Below are positions 33,846-46,960 of a DNA stretch of 64,000 nucleotides, piece by piece (positions within the stretch are counted from its first letter, which is position 1; every line of letters begins with the position of its first letter). A program made the position numbers and the translations under genes. The notes under the pieces were generated by a model. It worked only from the letters and a program-made list of their open reading frames with translations. It made no database searches and had not been told where the DNA came from. This DNA is from Rhexocercosporidium sp. MPI-PUGE-AT-0058 (taxonomy: Eukaryota > Ascomycota > Leotiomycetes > Helotiales): positions 2,976,001 through 3,040,000 of the forward strand of contig JAGTJL010000002.1 in NCBI GenBank assembly GCA_020746875.1, given 5' to 3'.

Positions 33846-36814
33846 CTAACTCAACTTCCCGCTGAGCGGCAAATTCCTCGAACTCCCACCCACGTAGACA
33901 GTCTTAGGGTACGAGCTAACAACCCAGTTCTGACTCTTGGAATCCCAGTTGCTGATATCCCTTCTCGTGAGCTTGACTTCAAACTTACCGCTCTCGCCGG
34001 CATCAAGTGGGAGGTCATCGAAGCCGCGGAGGACGATCTTTGGGTCTGTGGGTGCACCTAGGGAGAGGTACTATTCCAATATTAGCTCAAAGCTTTGGCT
34101 TGTTTACATGAAGGGGCATGTCCAGAGCATAAAAGAACAAGGATAGAAAGGCAACATACCAGCTGAGGAATCTCCACACCCTTGACACCACCAGTATTCG
34201 TAACCGTGGCACTAACAATGTAGACCACATCATACAATTGTCTATTCCCGCCACCGCTTCCCCCAGCGGGCAATTTTGGTTGCGCTGTCCCCTCTCTACT
34301 GCCTGCTGGCCAGCTCTGTTCCTGTCCCGTCGGCACGTCGCCACTCAGATACGGATAAACATATTTATTAACCGCATGGAATCCAGCCGGGAACTCCGCA
34401 TTGCTGGCATTATAATCGATCTTGCCAAATGTCGGCGCGGGCTTTGTCATGCCCGTTGTTGGCTCATACGGTCCTGGGTTCTGCTTGACGATTTGGAGAT
34501 TAGCGTATGCGAACTTGGTATATGAGAGTCCGAAGCCGAATTCGTAGGAGGGCTCGATGTTGTTAGCGTCGAAGTAGCGATAATCGATGAAATTCCCCTC
34601 CTTGAAATTCAGCTGTGGCGGATTAGCCGTAGGAGTGTACACGACATCTACGCCCCAATCCTCGCGTTTCTTGCCCCAAGTGAACACGGATTTTGCGGAG
34701 GGGTTGCGTTTCCCGTACAGGATATCGGTGATTGCGTTTCCGGATTCCTGGCCTGGGAGACCGGCCCAGAGGAGAGCGGTGATGTTGGGGTGATTCTTGA
34801 ATTTCTCGACAATGACGGCTCCGACGGTGTGTAGCACTACGATGGTGTTGGGATGGATGGAAGCTACGTGTTCGATCAGTGCATCGCCGTTACCCCAGAG
34901 CGTTAGGTTGTTCCTGTCTCCTGCATTTCCGTCCACGGAGATATAGGCTTCTCCTGAATTGGCATTGGCGAAGACGAGAGCGGCGTCTGTGCCTTTTACT
35001 GCGGCTGTCACGGCGGCGAAGTTGTAGTTGTCGCTCACGTTTGCATACTTTGTGCCGTCTTGTAGGGCTTGTGCTTTCAAGGCTGTGTTTGGGGCAATGA
35101 GGTACGGGTAGTTGGCAGTTCCCGATCCCCAGCCCATGCCGAGCGTTCCTCTGTTGCAACCGCGGTCGCCGCAGGAGTTTGGTCCGCCTGGATTGTCATG
35201 TGCGTCTTCACCGATGACAGCGATGCTGGCGGGTTTCTTGAGAGGGAGGGTATTTCTCACGTTCTTGAGCAGGACGGTGGATGCACCTGCTATTTCGCGG
35301 CAGAGTTTGGCGTGGTCGGCTTGTACGTTGACGTGATAGTTAATTTGTTGGTAACCCTCATTGGCTTGGGGATGGATGTAGCCAAAGGTCTCTGAGGACC
35401 AGGAGTTGAAGTTGATGGGGACTCTGGCTGTGTCTCTACCGACCTGTTCCGGATGTTAGTGGTGGAGAACGAGCTCGGCTGGTGAGAACAGACCTTGAAG
35501 TATGCGGACATGATTCTCGTTACCATGTCATCCAGACGCCACTGTGGTACTGTGCCGTTCAGGACTGCGGCTGTCAAGTTTGATCCCCACCATGTGTTTC
35601 CTGATGCAAGGTTCTGATCACCAGCCATTGTCATGTCGAGACCTGCTAGAGCTGAAGCTACTCCAGTGTGTTGTGCCCACCAATCGCTGACCACTAGAAA
35701 CTGTTAGTCGAGACAACATCATGAACATAAGAGACGTACCGAATCCTTGGAAGTCAAGCTCGTTCTTGAGCAAGTAGTTCAAAGTCCAACTGTTCTGGGA
35801 GCCATAACTGTTGTTGATCTGTAGAACACTGTCAGAATGTGTAAGCTTACACCGAAGGAAGATCATCGTACCTGATTGTAAGAGCACATGATTGATCCAA
35901 CCCCGGCACGAACAGAATCTGCGAAGGGCCAAAGATACAACTCATGCATGCTCTTATCATCAATATTAGCAGAATATGCTAGGACTGCTCCATTCGCGTC
36001 TCGGTTATGTTCCTGTTCATTCATGATGTAGTGCTTCGCGCATGCAATCACACCAGCATCTTGAATTCCCTTGATGGTCTCGCTCATGGCGATTCCAGTT
36101 AGAACTGGATCGGGACTGAAGCCTGTGCATTTGTCAGTCAATGCTTCTCCGTTTGCAAACTTGACACATACCTTCCCAGTTGCGTCCTCCAGCAGGAACA
36201 CGACCCAATGGACCTGCTACGGGTCCCAATTGGACATCGATGCCTTTCCCTCGATGTTCCATTCCCATCGCATTACCACGAGATTTAATGAGGCGAGTCG
36301 TCCATGTCGCAGCAGCGTTCATGCCGGATGGGAAAGCCGAACTGAGATCCGCTGAACAGCTGTCAGTATCTCAGAAATGGAACCGAACCGAAAGATGGCC
36401 TACCAAATCGAATGCCCAAAGGAGAATCCTGCAGACAGATACCCGCAAAGTTAAGACGGGGAATCGATCCGGTATTGCCAACACAAGCCTCACCCTCCCC
36501 TATCAACCAGTTAGCATATAGAATCTCAATGTCTTGGGAGATCACAACAAAGGATCCGATCCCAAGTCTCGGGTTATTAAATATTAAAGACCATGAATAT
36601 ACATACACCCAACACCAGTCGTGAGATTGATCTTCTCCAGCAGAGTAAGGCCGCTCACGAATTGCTGAGCTTTGGTGTATGCATCCTGCCAGCCATTGCC
36701 ACCTCTCATCCACGGGGAAGGATAACTAGGAGGAGACAAATCGCCATCGTTCTGGGCAGTAGCCAATCCCGCCAGCCCTGCTACGAGAGCGATTGACGAT
36801 GAGAACCACAACAT
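33846..36814 (-). CDS. Secreted GH3 beta-glucosidase, 840 aa, eight exons
   Basis: Exons 36814-36607, 36499-36404, 36351-36172, 36122-35872, 35818-35740, 35693-35494, 35443-34160 and 34070-33846 join in frame. A signal peptide (residues 1-20, cut near A-T-A-Q) is followed by the GH3 barrel: [16 protein letters not shown], then [11 protein letters not shown], then [10 protein letters not shown]. The nucleophile Asp275 lies in G-F-V-V-S-D-W. The C-terminal sandwich has [15 protein letters not shown] and [11 protein letters not shown] fibronectin-III-like tail ends in [13 protein letters not shown]. It releases glucose from cello-oligosaccharides or beta-glucosides outside the cell. A TATA-like run at about 36933-36938 lies 120 nt upstream. 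It resembles Aspergillus BglA-type enzymes in length and order. Confidence 0.95.
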
Positions 36815-39214
36815 CTTTCACGCGTTGAAGTTGCAATTGACCGATGCTAGAAGAGAGAGAAGAAAACGGTGACCGACGACGAGGCAGGATAGAAAAAAAA
36901 AAGTTTGGGGGAGAGACAGAGATCGCCGGAACTATATACTTCCCTGGCGTGAAGTTAATTGAGGCTGGGTCATTGCGTTGCAGGGCAACTCAATACAGCA
37001 CAGATTAACGCATCTCCCATGCACCTTAACCAACAAAACTCTCTACCTGGATCAACCCAATCGCATACCTCTGCTGTGCTATGCTGGGCTGTACAAGCTG
37101 GAAGTGGATACGACATATCATCCATCCAGTCGAAATCGTTTCCTTGAGCACACTTTCTCCGAGAAAGGAAGCTCGCAGCTCGGAACTCACAGCTCTTTCC
37201 CCAGAACAAACTCTTCAGATGGAAAACTTCCTTCGTCTGATGTCACCGGCTGCCCGCACGCTGCACGGGGAGGAGCGTCTGGGGTAACCTGGAGATGGAG
37301 AACAGGGGAAAATTCAGGGGAGATGAGGGGTAGGATAGACGGGCCGTCGAGATATGGCCGATCCTGTCCACTAACGAAGTTAAAGGCCGTGACAATCGGT
37401 CCGACGAGGACTCGAGAACTCGAAGACTCGAAGGTATTCCTTGAAGATGTTCTGCTGGAGGTGCAGGAGGTCTCCATCTCGAGAAGCACGAACTGTCAGT
37501 TGACGCCTCCAGATCCCTGGACATGACATGCTAGCCCCCCAAGATCTCGAAGTTTCGGCAGCCTGCAGCCAGCCAGCTTCCCCTCACTTGGGCGCTGCGG
37601 GGGTTGGAGATGTTGTGCTGGAAAGTCTGTGATGCCTGTGATGCGCTGCTTCCCCTTGCTAGAAGATTTACTTTATGCATAAGCTGGGGTGGCTGAACCT
37701 TGTTCGATGGTGGTGGAACAGCATGGCGTGCTGACTGATCGGACAGAATCACCACACATCAAAATGTTTGCTTAGATTCGGTGGCTCGATGCGTCGATAC
37801 TGTAGCTGCGATGACTGGTGCACAAGAACCTACCTTTTTATACACTCACGGGCAACGTGGTATCCGTGGCTTGAAATGAGGTTGAAGCAAGAAGCAGAGC
37901 ATGAGAAGCGATAAGCGAGAAGAGGAGAAAGGACTTCGAGCCGAGAGACGAACGAACCCCTGCCCTTCCAGTATTCTGACCAAGACTTGCCCAAGGGAAG
38001 CCGCCGAAAAAGTCGCCGCTGTGGCTTGGTGGCTTCGGCAGACTCGCCTGGGCAATGGATGTCAACAGGGGTAACACGTGATAAGATGCGGAGAAAACAT
38101 CCCCGTCGTCCGAAATGAACCCGTCTTGTTTCCTGCACATCCAAGAGAAAAAAGAAGGAAGTTGAAAACCTTGATATCTCGGCTACCCTTGTCCACCTTT
38201 CCATAGTTCTATCGAGGTTTGCGGACAGCAATAGTGTAGACCTTATTTGGAGGATACACCGAGAGCCAGGCCGAAAAACCGGCGTGCGTGCACGAGGAGC
38301 TTCGCTCGAGGGCTGTCAAGTACAGATCTAGACTCCTCAGGCGCAGTCACTCCAAGTAATTCAATAATTGCTACCCCTCATTTCGATTGTTACTGTACGA
38401 ACTCTGTGCTACTGCTACTAGGAAAAATGAGGAGGGGAAGCCTGTTTGGGTCTCCACTCGGAGTTTGAAAGAGCTGACGTTAGGTCCACATCTCGGATGC
38501 CCAGATCTGGTTACACTAGCATCGACAAGCTGCATGCATGCGAACGATGTTGGAAAGAAAAGAACCGACAGACTACTATTGTGTGAAGAATGGCCTCGAC
38601 TGGATAAAGATAACAAACCAAGCAGTCTGACAGTATTTGCTCCACTTGGAGCCCGATGCCACCAGAAATCGTACCTTAATTATCAGTGATTGACGCTGTA
38701 AAAGTTTCTCACGTCCCACAAACCACGTATCTGCTCTCTCGTTTTTCTGCTGTCAAATTCAGTTGTTCGTTCGCATTATTCGTTTGTCTGTTATTCTCTC
38801 CTTCCCTAGTCAACCCTGTAAGAGAGTTCCTCAAATGCTCATGCATCCATCGTTGCTGAGTCCATCACCATTTTCTTCGTTACGTACAGAAATGTTAATC
38901 TGAAAAGCCAAGGCAGAATTAAGGGTCGCCATGAGTATGAAATGACCACTATTTCCCATCTGTATTTTGAGCATCCTGAGCAACTTGTGTCCGAAAGCAT
39001 GACCGGAGTGAAGGGCGTTGCGTTGTCGTTGCTTCAGTGCTAGCATGCGCATCCACTTGATAAATGTGACAGAGCTACGAGTCCAGATGGGCACCAATCC
39101 AACTGTCGATGCCACCGTTTCCATGTCGAATTGAGAATTGCGTAAAGCATGCTTGGAGGAAGTGATGGTCAATTGGTGCCTCTGCAATTTCTTGTGCTAT
39201 TGCTTCCAATTTCT
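36815..39214. other. Gene-poor intergenic region, 2.4 kb
   Basis: No convincing gene is seen. Overlapping ORFs of up to 180 codons on both strands (37.0-38.7 kb) have no motif, and their codon use looks random. It separates the gene-rich part from the accessory block. Confidence 0.55.
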
Positions 39215-40610
39215 TCATACAGTCTTTTTGTTGCCGTTCGCCTGACAGATGTCCTCAGACCCGGAACCTGAGACGAGGACCTTCCGCGCATCAAGATACC
39301 TTTCCTTCTCAGTCTTTGACTCACTGGACTCACTGGGCTTATTGTCTCCTCGCAAGGAATTGGGTAGGAGCAATGCTCGAACTGTAGGTAGATGCTTTGC
39401 CGCCAGTGATGCGCGATATTTATCCCCATAGGGTCCGTCGAAGTCATAGTCTTCATCCGTCGTAACCGGGTCTAGGGAAGGTTCAAATGACCTAGTAACG
39501 CGGACGTGACGAATGACTTCCAAATCTTTGTACAGACCTGTCCCCGAGATAAAATCTTCCAGCTCGCACTCGTAGAGCACGAAGTGAATTCGAAGTGTTG
39601 GGAACTCAAGTTTCATGAATGCCGATTCTACGGAGAAAGCTTCTCTGAGGTTTAGATCTGGGTATTCCCTCATGTCGATACTCAAGTGGATGGAGCGGAT
39701 TTGTCTGTGGATTGCTGGGCGGTCGGTCAAAAAGGCCTGCAGGCTACCGTCAAGTACAGCTTCGAAGTCGATCTTAATTGCGACGTTTGCCCAAACTACC
39801 TCGGCTAATTCGTGTCTGAACTTTACGGAGACGTTGGAGAGATGTCTCATGAAGTCAGTCGTACGCCAGCCCGGCAAGACGTAATCATATTGGAATGGCT
39901 TGGGTGGGTATAACGCAAGGTCATACTGATGAGTTCGGTTCGGGTGGCTCTTCATCAAACGTAGATATAGTTTTTTCCGCTCGTCGGAGAGAATCTTCTC
40001 CTGCGTGTACCAATCTCTGTACCAATCTGAAGCCATGAAATCTTGTGATCCTTCCACGTCAAGGTGTTCCACTTCCGGCCGTAGGGCCGCCACCGGTAGA
40101 TGCAATTTGAATCCAATCGTGAAAGCAATTGCTCTGTCATTGATAATTCTCCTGGAAATCTCAACATGAAGAGTATTACATGTTGGTTCGTTTCGCTCAA
40201 CGAAGAATGCTTGGACTAGTAATCGAAGTATTCTGCGACGTAGCTCATAAGGAAGTTTGAAGAAAGGGGACGGTTCGGACCTGGATCAGTTAGCGGTGTT
40301 AGGAAAGCTGAGGCCAGGATTTAGACCTTTCAAAAGAGCTCAGTTCCTTGACTGGGATATTTGAACTTCTAGAGCGGATGCGGATGTCTTTCTCTCTGTC
40401 AGCTCGGGTAAAGCTTCGTCCGAAGCAGAAGTCACCATGTCCAGTGTCACGAGTCAGCCTGACAGCCACGTCATTTGCTGGTGCTCCAGACTCTTTAGTC
40501 TCTCTGGAAAGGTGAAGTGCAACTAAGAGGTTATCGGGATTGTGCTTGGCCATTGTTGTAGTGTTGTTGTTTGCAGGTGTTCCTGCTGTGACAAGACGCG
40601 ACAGTGACAT
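39215..40610 (-). CDS. Intact member (copy A) of the GDFCFGR / 2EXR-like family, 449 aa
   Basis: I do not recognise a named function. Exons 40610-40327 and 40280-39215 join in frame, with a 46-nt intron that has a G-C-T-A-A-C branch site. The N-terminal third holds D-T-G-H-G-D-F-C-F-G-R-S-F-T-R (about residue 60). Past the intron comes S-P-F-F-K-L-P-Y-E-L-R-R-R-I-L-R-L-L, which resembles the F-box/2EXR opening that often recruits SCF components (inference). Later blocks are N-V-S-V-K-F-R-H-E-L-A-E-V-V-W-A-N and F-L-T-D-R-P-A-I-H. It has no signal peptide or membrane segment. Four damaged relatives follow on the same strand. A Fot1-type relic sits 147 bp upstream of the start and may cut it off from its promoter. 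Confidence 0.75.
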
Positions 40611-40757
40611 CTTTTGCGCAACTTCGAGATCAAGAATGGAGTTGAAGTTGTAAAAAAGAACTTCGAGGTCGAGGAAGAAAGGTACCTCAAATGTTAAGAA
40701 GTGCGCTAATCCAGATGGGGAAAGGGCTGGAGTGAACAAGCGAGACAACAACACATA

Positions 40758-40797
40758 ACGTAGGTGGTAAGCGACCTGTGCACGTAAGGGACCCGTG
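40758..40797 (+). repeat. Left inverted repeat of the Fot1/pogo relic
   Basis: Matches the reverse complement of 42579-42618 with about one transition. The TA target copy is at 40756-40757. Confidence 0.9.
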
Positions 40798-42578
40798 TTT
40801 TTTCCCCCACATTTTCGTGACTCTCTTCACAACAATACCAATAACTCGACCAATTGTTATTCAAATGGCTCAAAACGAAGGGCGAATTGCTCTAGCTATA
40901 CAGGCGCATTAACGAGGCCAATTCTCATCTCTTAGAGCGGCTTGTAGCTCGTACAATGCACCGTATTCGACTGCCCTCGGTCGCGTCAAAGGAGTCCTTC
41001 TAAAACGCGATTCTCAACCCAAAAGCAGGAAACTCACGGATTTAGAGGAGCAAACCCTTGAGCAATAGATATTAGCTATGATTGGAAGAGGTCTACCTAT
41101 AGGACTCTAATCTATACGCGCAATAGCTAATTTACTACTCTCAAAACGCGCTAGCGCGGATGAAGTTCTAGCTATCGTTGTTAGTCACAAATGGGTCTAT
41201 AACTACATCAAGCGGCATAACAACCTCCAATCGAAATATATACGAAAATACGATTACTAACGTGCTCTCTGCGAAGATGTCTTAATTATACGGGCCTGGT
41301 TTGACCTTATACGGAATACAATTACGAAATACGGCATCTTAGAAGAGGATATACACAACTTTGATGAGACGGGCTTTTAGATGAGAGTGATAGCTATTGC
41401 TAAGGTAGTTTTAGGCTCTGAAAGAGTAGGTAGAGCAGTTGCTATACAACCAGGGAATCGCGAATGGGTTACAGCTATTGAGTTAATTGACTCTATAAGT
41501 GATGGGCCTCCTCCGGTGATTATCCTTAAAGAAAAGGTGCAAATCTTTACGTGGTATAACAGTGATTTACCACGCGATTGGGTGATTGCACTTAGTGAAA
41601 AGGGGTGGACTAATAACTAGTTAGGTCTTTTATAGCTCACTACTATATTTGAGCCGTATACAGCGCCACGTACGAAGGGGGTATATAGACTCTTGATTCT
41701 GGATGGGCATGGAAGTCATATAACACCGGATTTCGACCTCTTTACTAGAGAGCATAAGATTATTACGCTTTGTATGCCGTCGCATAGCTCACACCTCTTA
41801 CAACTATTGGATGTTAGCTGTTTTGCGACCTTAAAACGGGCGTATAGGCGTCAAATTGAGCAATTGATGCGTGATGGAGTCAATTATATTAATAAGCCAG
41901 ACTTCCTTACAGCATACAATAGAGCACGTATAGAGGCTATGACTCCTATTATTGCACGTAGTGGTTTTGCAGCTACTGGATTAGTACCATACGATCCAGA
42001 TCGGGTGCTCTTAAAACTTAATACTTAGATCCGTACACTTACCCTTCTACTAATATTTATACTATTACAGTAATGGATTCCAGAGACACTATAGCACCCG
42101 AAAGCAGTAGATCTTCAAGTAAAGTCAATTAAAGAGTCTTTATAACGTCGCATGTACCTAGATATCCCTTCTAGTCCTATAGAATCGGCATTTCAGCAGT
42201 TAGTTAAATGCGCGAAAATAGCTATGCATACTAACACAGTTCTTGCAGAGGAGAATAGGTAATTACGGGCCGAAAATCAACGTTAAAAGAGGAAGAGAGC
42301 AATAAAGAGGTCCTTTATATAATCTGGAGGAGTTCTTATAGTTCAGTAGGGTATAGAATTAGTAGAAATAGCTGAAAACGGGCCTGTAGGTAAAGAGGTG
42401 GATTTACCTAAAGAGCTATAACCGCGCGCTGTGCGTATGTGTAGTGTATGTAGATCAGCTGAGTATACTGCCCGTACATGCCTTATACGTATACGGTAGA
42501 ATAGAACTGGTTTTAAGAGCTTATAATTACGTGTTAAATAATACTAGTATTTTTTATTAGGGTAGGTGGGGGGACGTA

Positions 42579-42618
42579 CACGGGTCCCTTACGTGCACGG
42601 GTCGCTTACCACCTACGT
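42579..42618 (-). repeat. Right inverted repeat of the Fot1/pogo relic
   Basis: Mirror of the left end. The second TA target copy is at 42619-42620. Confidence 0.9.
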
Positions 42619-42620
42619 TA

Positions 42621-43655
42621 AGCATCCCGAAACATGATTAGATAAGATGAATGAAAGATCATGCTAAAGGTCTGGAGATACGCTCTCACTCACGTTAGGG
42701 AACAGCGATAGGAAAATGCAATGGAAATGAATACGTAACAGTTTGATGCCGATTTACGGGGAGGGTGACATATTCAAAGTTGGTAATCCTCACCTTCGAC
42801 ATGTAGTTTACGGGCAATACTTCTCCAAAACTACACCCTCTGGTCTGCATGAGGTACCAGAGCATAAAAGATATGGTCTTGTTACTGTAATGAGTTTTGA
42901 CAAAACCCTCAAGCTGCCATCACATGCTCAGCGATTTTTCAAGATCTTTCTTTAAGGGCTGACCAGAGATACAGCCGGATCCCCTCTTCAGTTGAAGACA
43001 AGATATTAGCTCCTCAAATTTTCCAAAAGGTCTCTCCAACATCTACGGATGACAGATGGCGTGGATGTCTGATTCGGGCCATGCCGAAATTAAAGTTCTC
43101 GGTACTTTGATAATTGTAATCAAGCTGCATTTGCCAACGGCCCCACAAAGGTAATTGTGTTTCCCGAAATGGCATATGTATCGAGGTACTATCGAATCAG
43201 TCAGAATTATTTCGTGATAGTGGATGAGAAGACAAATAGTTGAGCTTCTGGAATGGGCACATGTGTCTAGAAAGCATCAAATGGTCGAGGAGAATCTCCA
43301 TGTAGTGGATTTAAAGTGGTCCGCAGTCAGCTCTAGTAAACGAAGATGATCGATATTTTAATTAAAAGTGGGTAGTATTATTTCTTTCTACCATCCTTTC
43401 CACGATTTGTGTCCGCTGTAATGAAGAGAATTGGTCTTTTCCCAAAGAAATTTCAAAGCTACAAGGAAATCAGAGTACATTCCAATTTTGGATACGAGGC
43501 TCTGAGTTTGAAAGGGAATGTGGAGAATTCCAAAAGACTAGGTTTCTCAAAAAGATTATATATCAGCAAACCCACTCCCTAACTTTGTTTCTCTTCCTAT
43601 CCTCATCCATCATCAGGACTGTTACCTTCTCATCGTCAACAGACGCCATTCAAAG
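42621..43655. other. Intergenic region and promoter of the secreted protein gene
   Basis: No gene is supported. A TATATAT run at about 43557-43563 lies roughly 95 nt before the start of the secreted protein. Confidence 0.55.
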
Positions 43656-44896
43656 ATGCGTTTCACATCCCTCTTGATCCCGGCGTTCGCCTCCCTTGTC
43701 ACCACTGCTCAAGCGAGTACTTCCTACGGCTGCTGGTCCGACAGAAGTGCCACATTTCACAATGACTGCAACGTCGCGTACACTTCTCTGGTGATGCAAT
43801 GGACGGGCTCTGATAACAACGCTTGGATACCGCCTTATTCGATCTCATGGAGACATCAAAGCTGCACGGCAACCATCAAGGGCACTGGCAATGTAGTATG
43901 GGCGCTGAACTTGATTGCTTCATTTGATCAGCTGGGCGCCAGATGCCAGAATGGGTATTTTTATTACGACGCTGGTGTATGTCTTCTTCTGGGCTCTTTG
44001 TTTCTCCGTTTGTTTTCTGTCAAACATCTCTGCATATTTGGCAATCATGGCGTCTGCGCCCAAAATTCATCGCTAATCAGACGTAGTGGCTCGACGCAAA
44101 TATTCAAGGCCACGCTGGTTGGAAGCGCGAAATTTCCTCGGCGGAAAACGAGACAGAGACCGCAAGCCTTCCCGCAAGCATTCAAGAAGAAAACAAACGA
44201 GCCACCAGTCACTGGGTAATCCAAGAAAACGTTACGTACTCGACTGCATCCGCTGCTGATATCAAAATGCATCTTGAGGAAGCTAGAAGTAGCCTCCGAC
44301 GCTTGAGCATGAGGATAGCTAGGAGAGATGGCGGAGATGGTGTGCTTGCAAGAGCGATGGGTGGAACATACTTGGGCAGCATCTCGAACAATGGCAAGAT
44401 ATTCGCTATGTACAGGGCTGCGACTGTGGTTTTGAATGGGCTTACACCAAACTCGCGAGATCTGGCGGCTACACTTGTGGAGTGGATGGGAGATGCTTTT
44501 GATGGCGTTATCAGTAAGTCAAGATCTTATACTCGTCATTTCTCCATCCCTTCATTTTTCTCCTTGTTCTAAAGCACGATTCACTGACTTAATACAGCAA
44601 GCACAACGGCCGGTCTAATCAACACAGGCGCCGACGGCATCGAGGGAGCACACTCTGTGAGTGCCTCAATAGCTGCACAGCTCAGTCACGTCAGCAATTG
44701 GCGAGACCTGTTCAACTACTTTGGCAGTGGAACTGATGTGGTTGTCGAATTCATGGAGCGCGCAACTAATGATTGGGCCAACAATGGCTACACAGCGGCT
44801 GTCTATCATGTTTATGATACTCACGGGGAGGATGTGATGATTTCTTTTATGATAAACGGCTTGGCTGGTGTTAATAATGCTTTGCCTGCCAGTTAG
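43656..44896 (+). CDS. Secreted cysteine-containing protein, Hce2/Ecp2-like N-terminal pattern, 348 aa
   Basis: Exons 43656-43976, 44087-44513 and 44598-44896 join in frame. A signal peptide (M-R-F-T-S-L-L-I-P-A-F-A-S-L-V-T-T-A-Q-A) is followed by a small domain with four cysteines: G-C-W-S, N-D-C-N, Q-S-C-T and R-C-Q-N-G. Their spacing recalls the Hce2 domain of Ecp2-type secreted fungal proteins, but the match is by eye only. The remaining 240 residues are Ala/Gly-rich and helical, with no transmembrane span and no cysteine pattern. It is probably exported. Whether it is an effector, antimicrobial or cell-surface protein is unknown. It lies between relic copies of the GDFCFGR family. Confidence 0.7.
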
Positions 44897-45429
44897 ATTT
44901 TACACGGTTGTGTTTGCAGGTTGTCAATAACGGATGGATTTGGGAGGTGAGCAGTTCATGAAGAGGTGCAAAGACGTACAGAGGGTTTATACGAGGTGAA
45001 CTTGGACAAGGCTGAGCGGCAAAGGGGGGTTTTACGTTTAATACTTGAAGAATGTGCTAAGGCTGCATGAAAACTTTTTACTATACAGTACATCGTATCA
45101 TAGACAACATTGATGTCCCTACGAGATCAGCATGAGAATTCAGTCACTTTAATTGAGACTGACGATCCGAATTCGGATGCCATTGCTTTTGTATTTTCTT
45201 ATGAACAGACCACTCCCCAAAGCACCTCTTCTGCATTGGAGATCCAAGTCTTATGGAAAAATTAGTTGTGTGGAAAGCCGCAAAGACGTTGACGTGCAGA
45301 CGGAGGCGAAATTTATTCTTCTGACTTTTAGGTTTAGCATGTAGAGTATATAAGTTTTAATGCCGAGAAAATGAGTCCATCAGCTAACTCGCGATGCTGA
45401 CTGCAAATATTTAGAGAAAGCAGTCATCA
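44897..45429. other. Intergenic region
   Basis: Nothing recognisable is present between the secreted protein gene and relic copy B. Confidence 0.5.
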
Positions 45430-46960
45430 GATCAGTTGTTTGCTAGCCTGCTGTCCTGGAGTATCGGCAACAAAGGCAGAACCGACAAACTGTTCCTGAG
45501 CATTAAGATATTTTTCTACCTCAGTGGTGGGCACGAATGAATCCAGAGTATCTGGCGTAATGAGCCCTCGAGTAGGTTCCTGGTATATATCCTGGAACTG
45601 AGCTATCTGCTTTGCATAGGCCGTGGCGTCGAAAAAAGTGGATCTTGCTCCCGCTTTGGTTCGAAACGTAGAGGTGGAGCTTGAAGTCCCCTCCGACTTT
45701 CAGGTTCCGCAGAGAGGTCAATTCTTGAAGAAGACCTTCTCCCAATGCCAGCAGATCCAGGTCCGTCTTGCAAGCTTGCAGCTCAACAATCAGTGATGTC
45801 AGATCCACGATTTTGCTCATGATCTGACACCATTGCGAGACTGGATCTGACCTGTAGCGGAAATAAGTAAGATAATTGAAACCAATGTGCAGACTTTTAC
45901 TGTCATGGCGAGCAGTGGGTCTTTCCTTGAGGAATGCTAACAATGGCCCACTTATACTTGAAGCCTGTTCTGGTTCTTTGTAGACAAATTCTGCCCAATT
46001 TTGACACTTTTTTATGAAAAACCTTTCACATGGTAAATTCAGCAAGGAAATTATTGAAAACGTTATGGGAAATAAATGCTGTATCTACAGGCAGCTATAT
46101 ACTTTAATACAAAAAATCACGAACGAACAGCGAGGGTCTGCAGGAATACGTACGGATATCCCGAATAGGCTATAGCCTGTAAGATGACAACGTAGTGAGT
46201 TTTCTCCGGTTGCGTATGCTTTAAATCCACCCTCGAAATAATAGGGTTTGTAAGGGTTTCTTTCTTTTTCAAATTCAGGTTCAACAAATATTCTTTGCTG
46301 TCGGGATCCAATTCCGAGAATGGCTGAACCAGCTCACGATATACCATGCGGCGAATGTCTAATGGCAGCCTGAAGAAGGGAAAATTGCCATTTATGTATT
46401 ATACAATTTATATGGGTCAACAGAAACATGTCTGGGGTACGGGTAGACTGTCTTGCCTCTCAAAGCCACCAGTTTCTTGAAAAGGGATGTTGCTGTTTCT
46501 AAATTGAAGACCTTCTTCCTCAATGTAGAATGTAAAAATGCATTGGCAGTCTTGCCGACTATCAACTCTTTACTAAGGGTCAACATGTCCTGTCATCTGA
46601 AGTAGAAGTCGCTGTATCTAGTATCTCGACAAATCCTAGCAATTCGGGGAGTTGTTGTCGGAGAGCTTGACATCGAAAGATCACCGGCCGGATAGAGAGC
46701 ATCCTGAGACCCAGCAATTGACTGCTCATCACAATCGGAGCCCTTCAAGACTAAAGAAAACAATGTTAGTAAGAGACATTAAGATGAGAAACACCCCTTG
46801 AACGTTCAAAATGGCAACCTAAGGACTGAGAGGTTAAACTTACCATCCGCAGATGCTGAATGGAACTCTATTGTGGTGAGACGTGGTGGAGGATCTCCTT
46901 TGATCAATTGGAAGTCGAGTTGTTAGGCTAGTGTATAGAAAGCAAGTTCGAGATCGCGTC
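45430..46960 (-). pseudogene. GDFCFGR / 2EXR-like family, damaged copy B
   Basis: Blocks in family order on the minus strand are R-Y-S-D-F-Y-F-R followed by a TGA (about 46600), then G-N-F-P-F-F-R-L-P-L-D-I-R-R-M-V-Y (about 46340-46390), then F-L-K-E-R-P-T-A-R-H (about 45910-45940). A frame change near 45640 moves the readable tail into another frame. The intron that precedes the P-F-F block in copies A and C has lost its AG acceptor here. I judge it non-functional. Confidence 0.65.

Larger units (their letters stand above)
40758..42618 (+). mobile_element. Relic Fot1/pogo-type DNA transposon (1861 bp)
   Basis: Inverted ends of about 40 bp begin ACGTAGGTGGTAAGCGACC at 40758 and mirror at 42618, flanked by TA on both sides. 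The interior reads a pogo/Fot1 transposase (CENP-B-like HTH then DDE_1) on the plus strand. Recognisable pieces are H-K-W-V-Y-N-Y-I, N-F-D-E-T-G-F (first Asp), V-Q/I-Q-P-G-N-R-E-W-V, L-I-L-D-G-H-G-S-H (second Asp) and L-L-Q-L-L-D-V-S-C-F (third Asp). Several in-frame stops fall at former Gln or Trp codons, for example just after N-F-D-E-T-G-F, consistent with C-to-T RIP. It cannot encode an active transposase now. Confidence 0.92.

Noticed and set aside
36970..38690. Several overlapping ORFs of 60-180 codons
   Set aside because: They overlap on both strands, show no motifs and have no matching splice signals.
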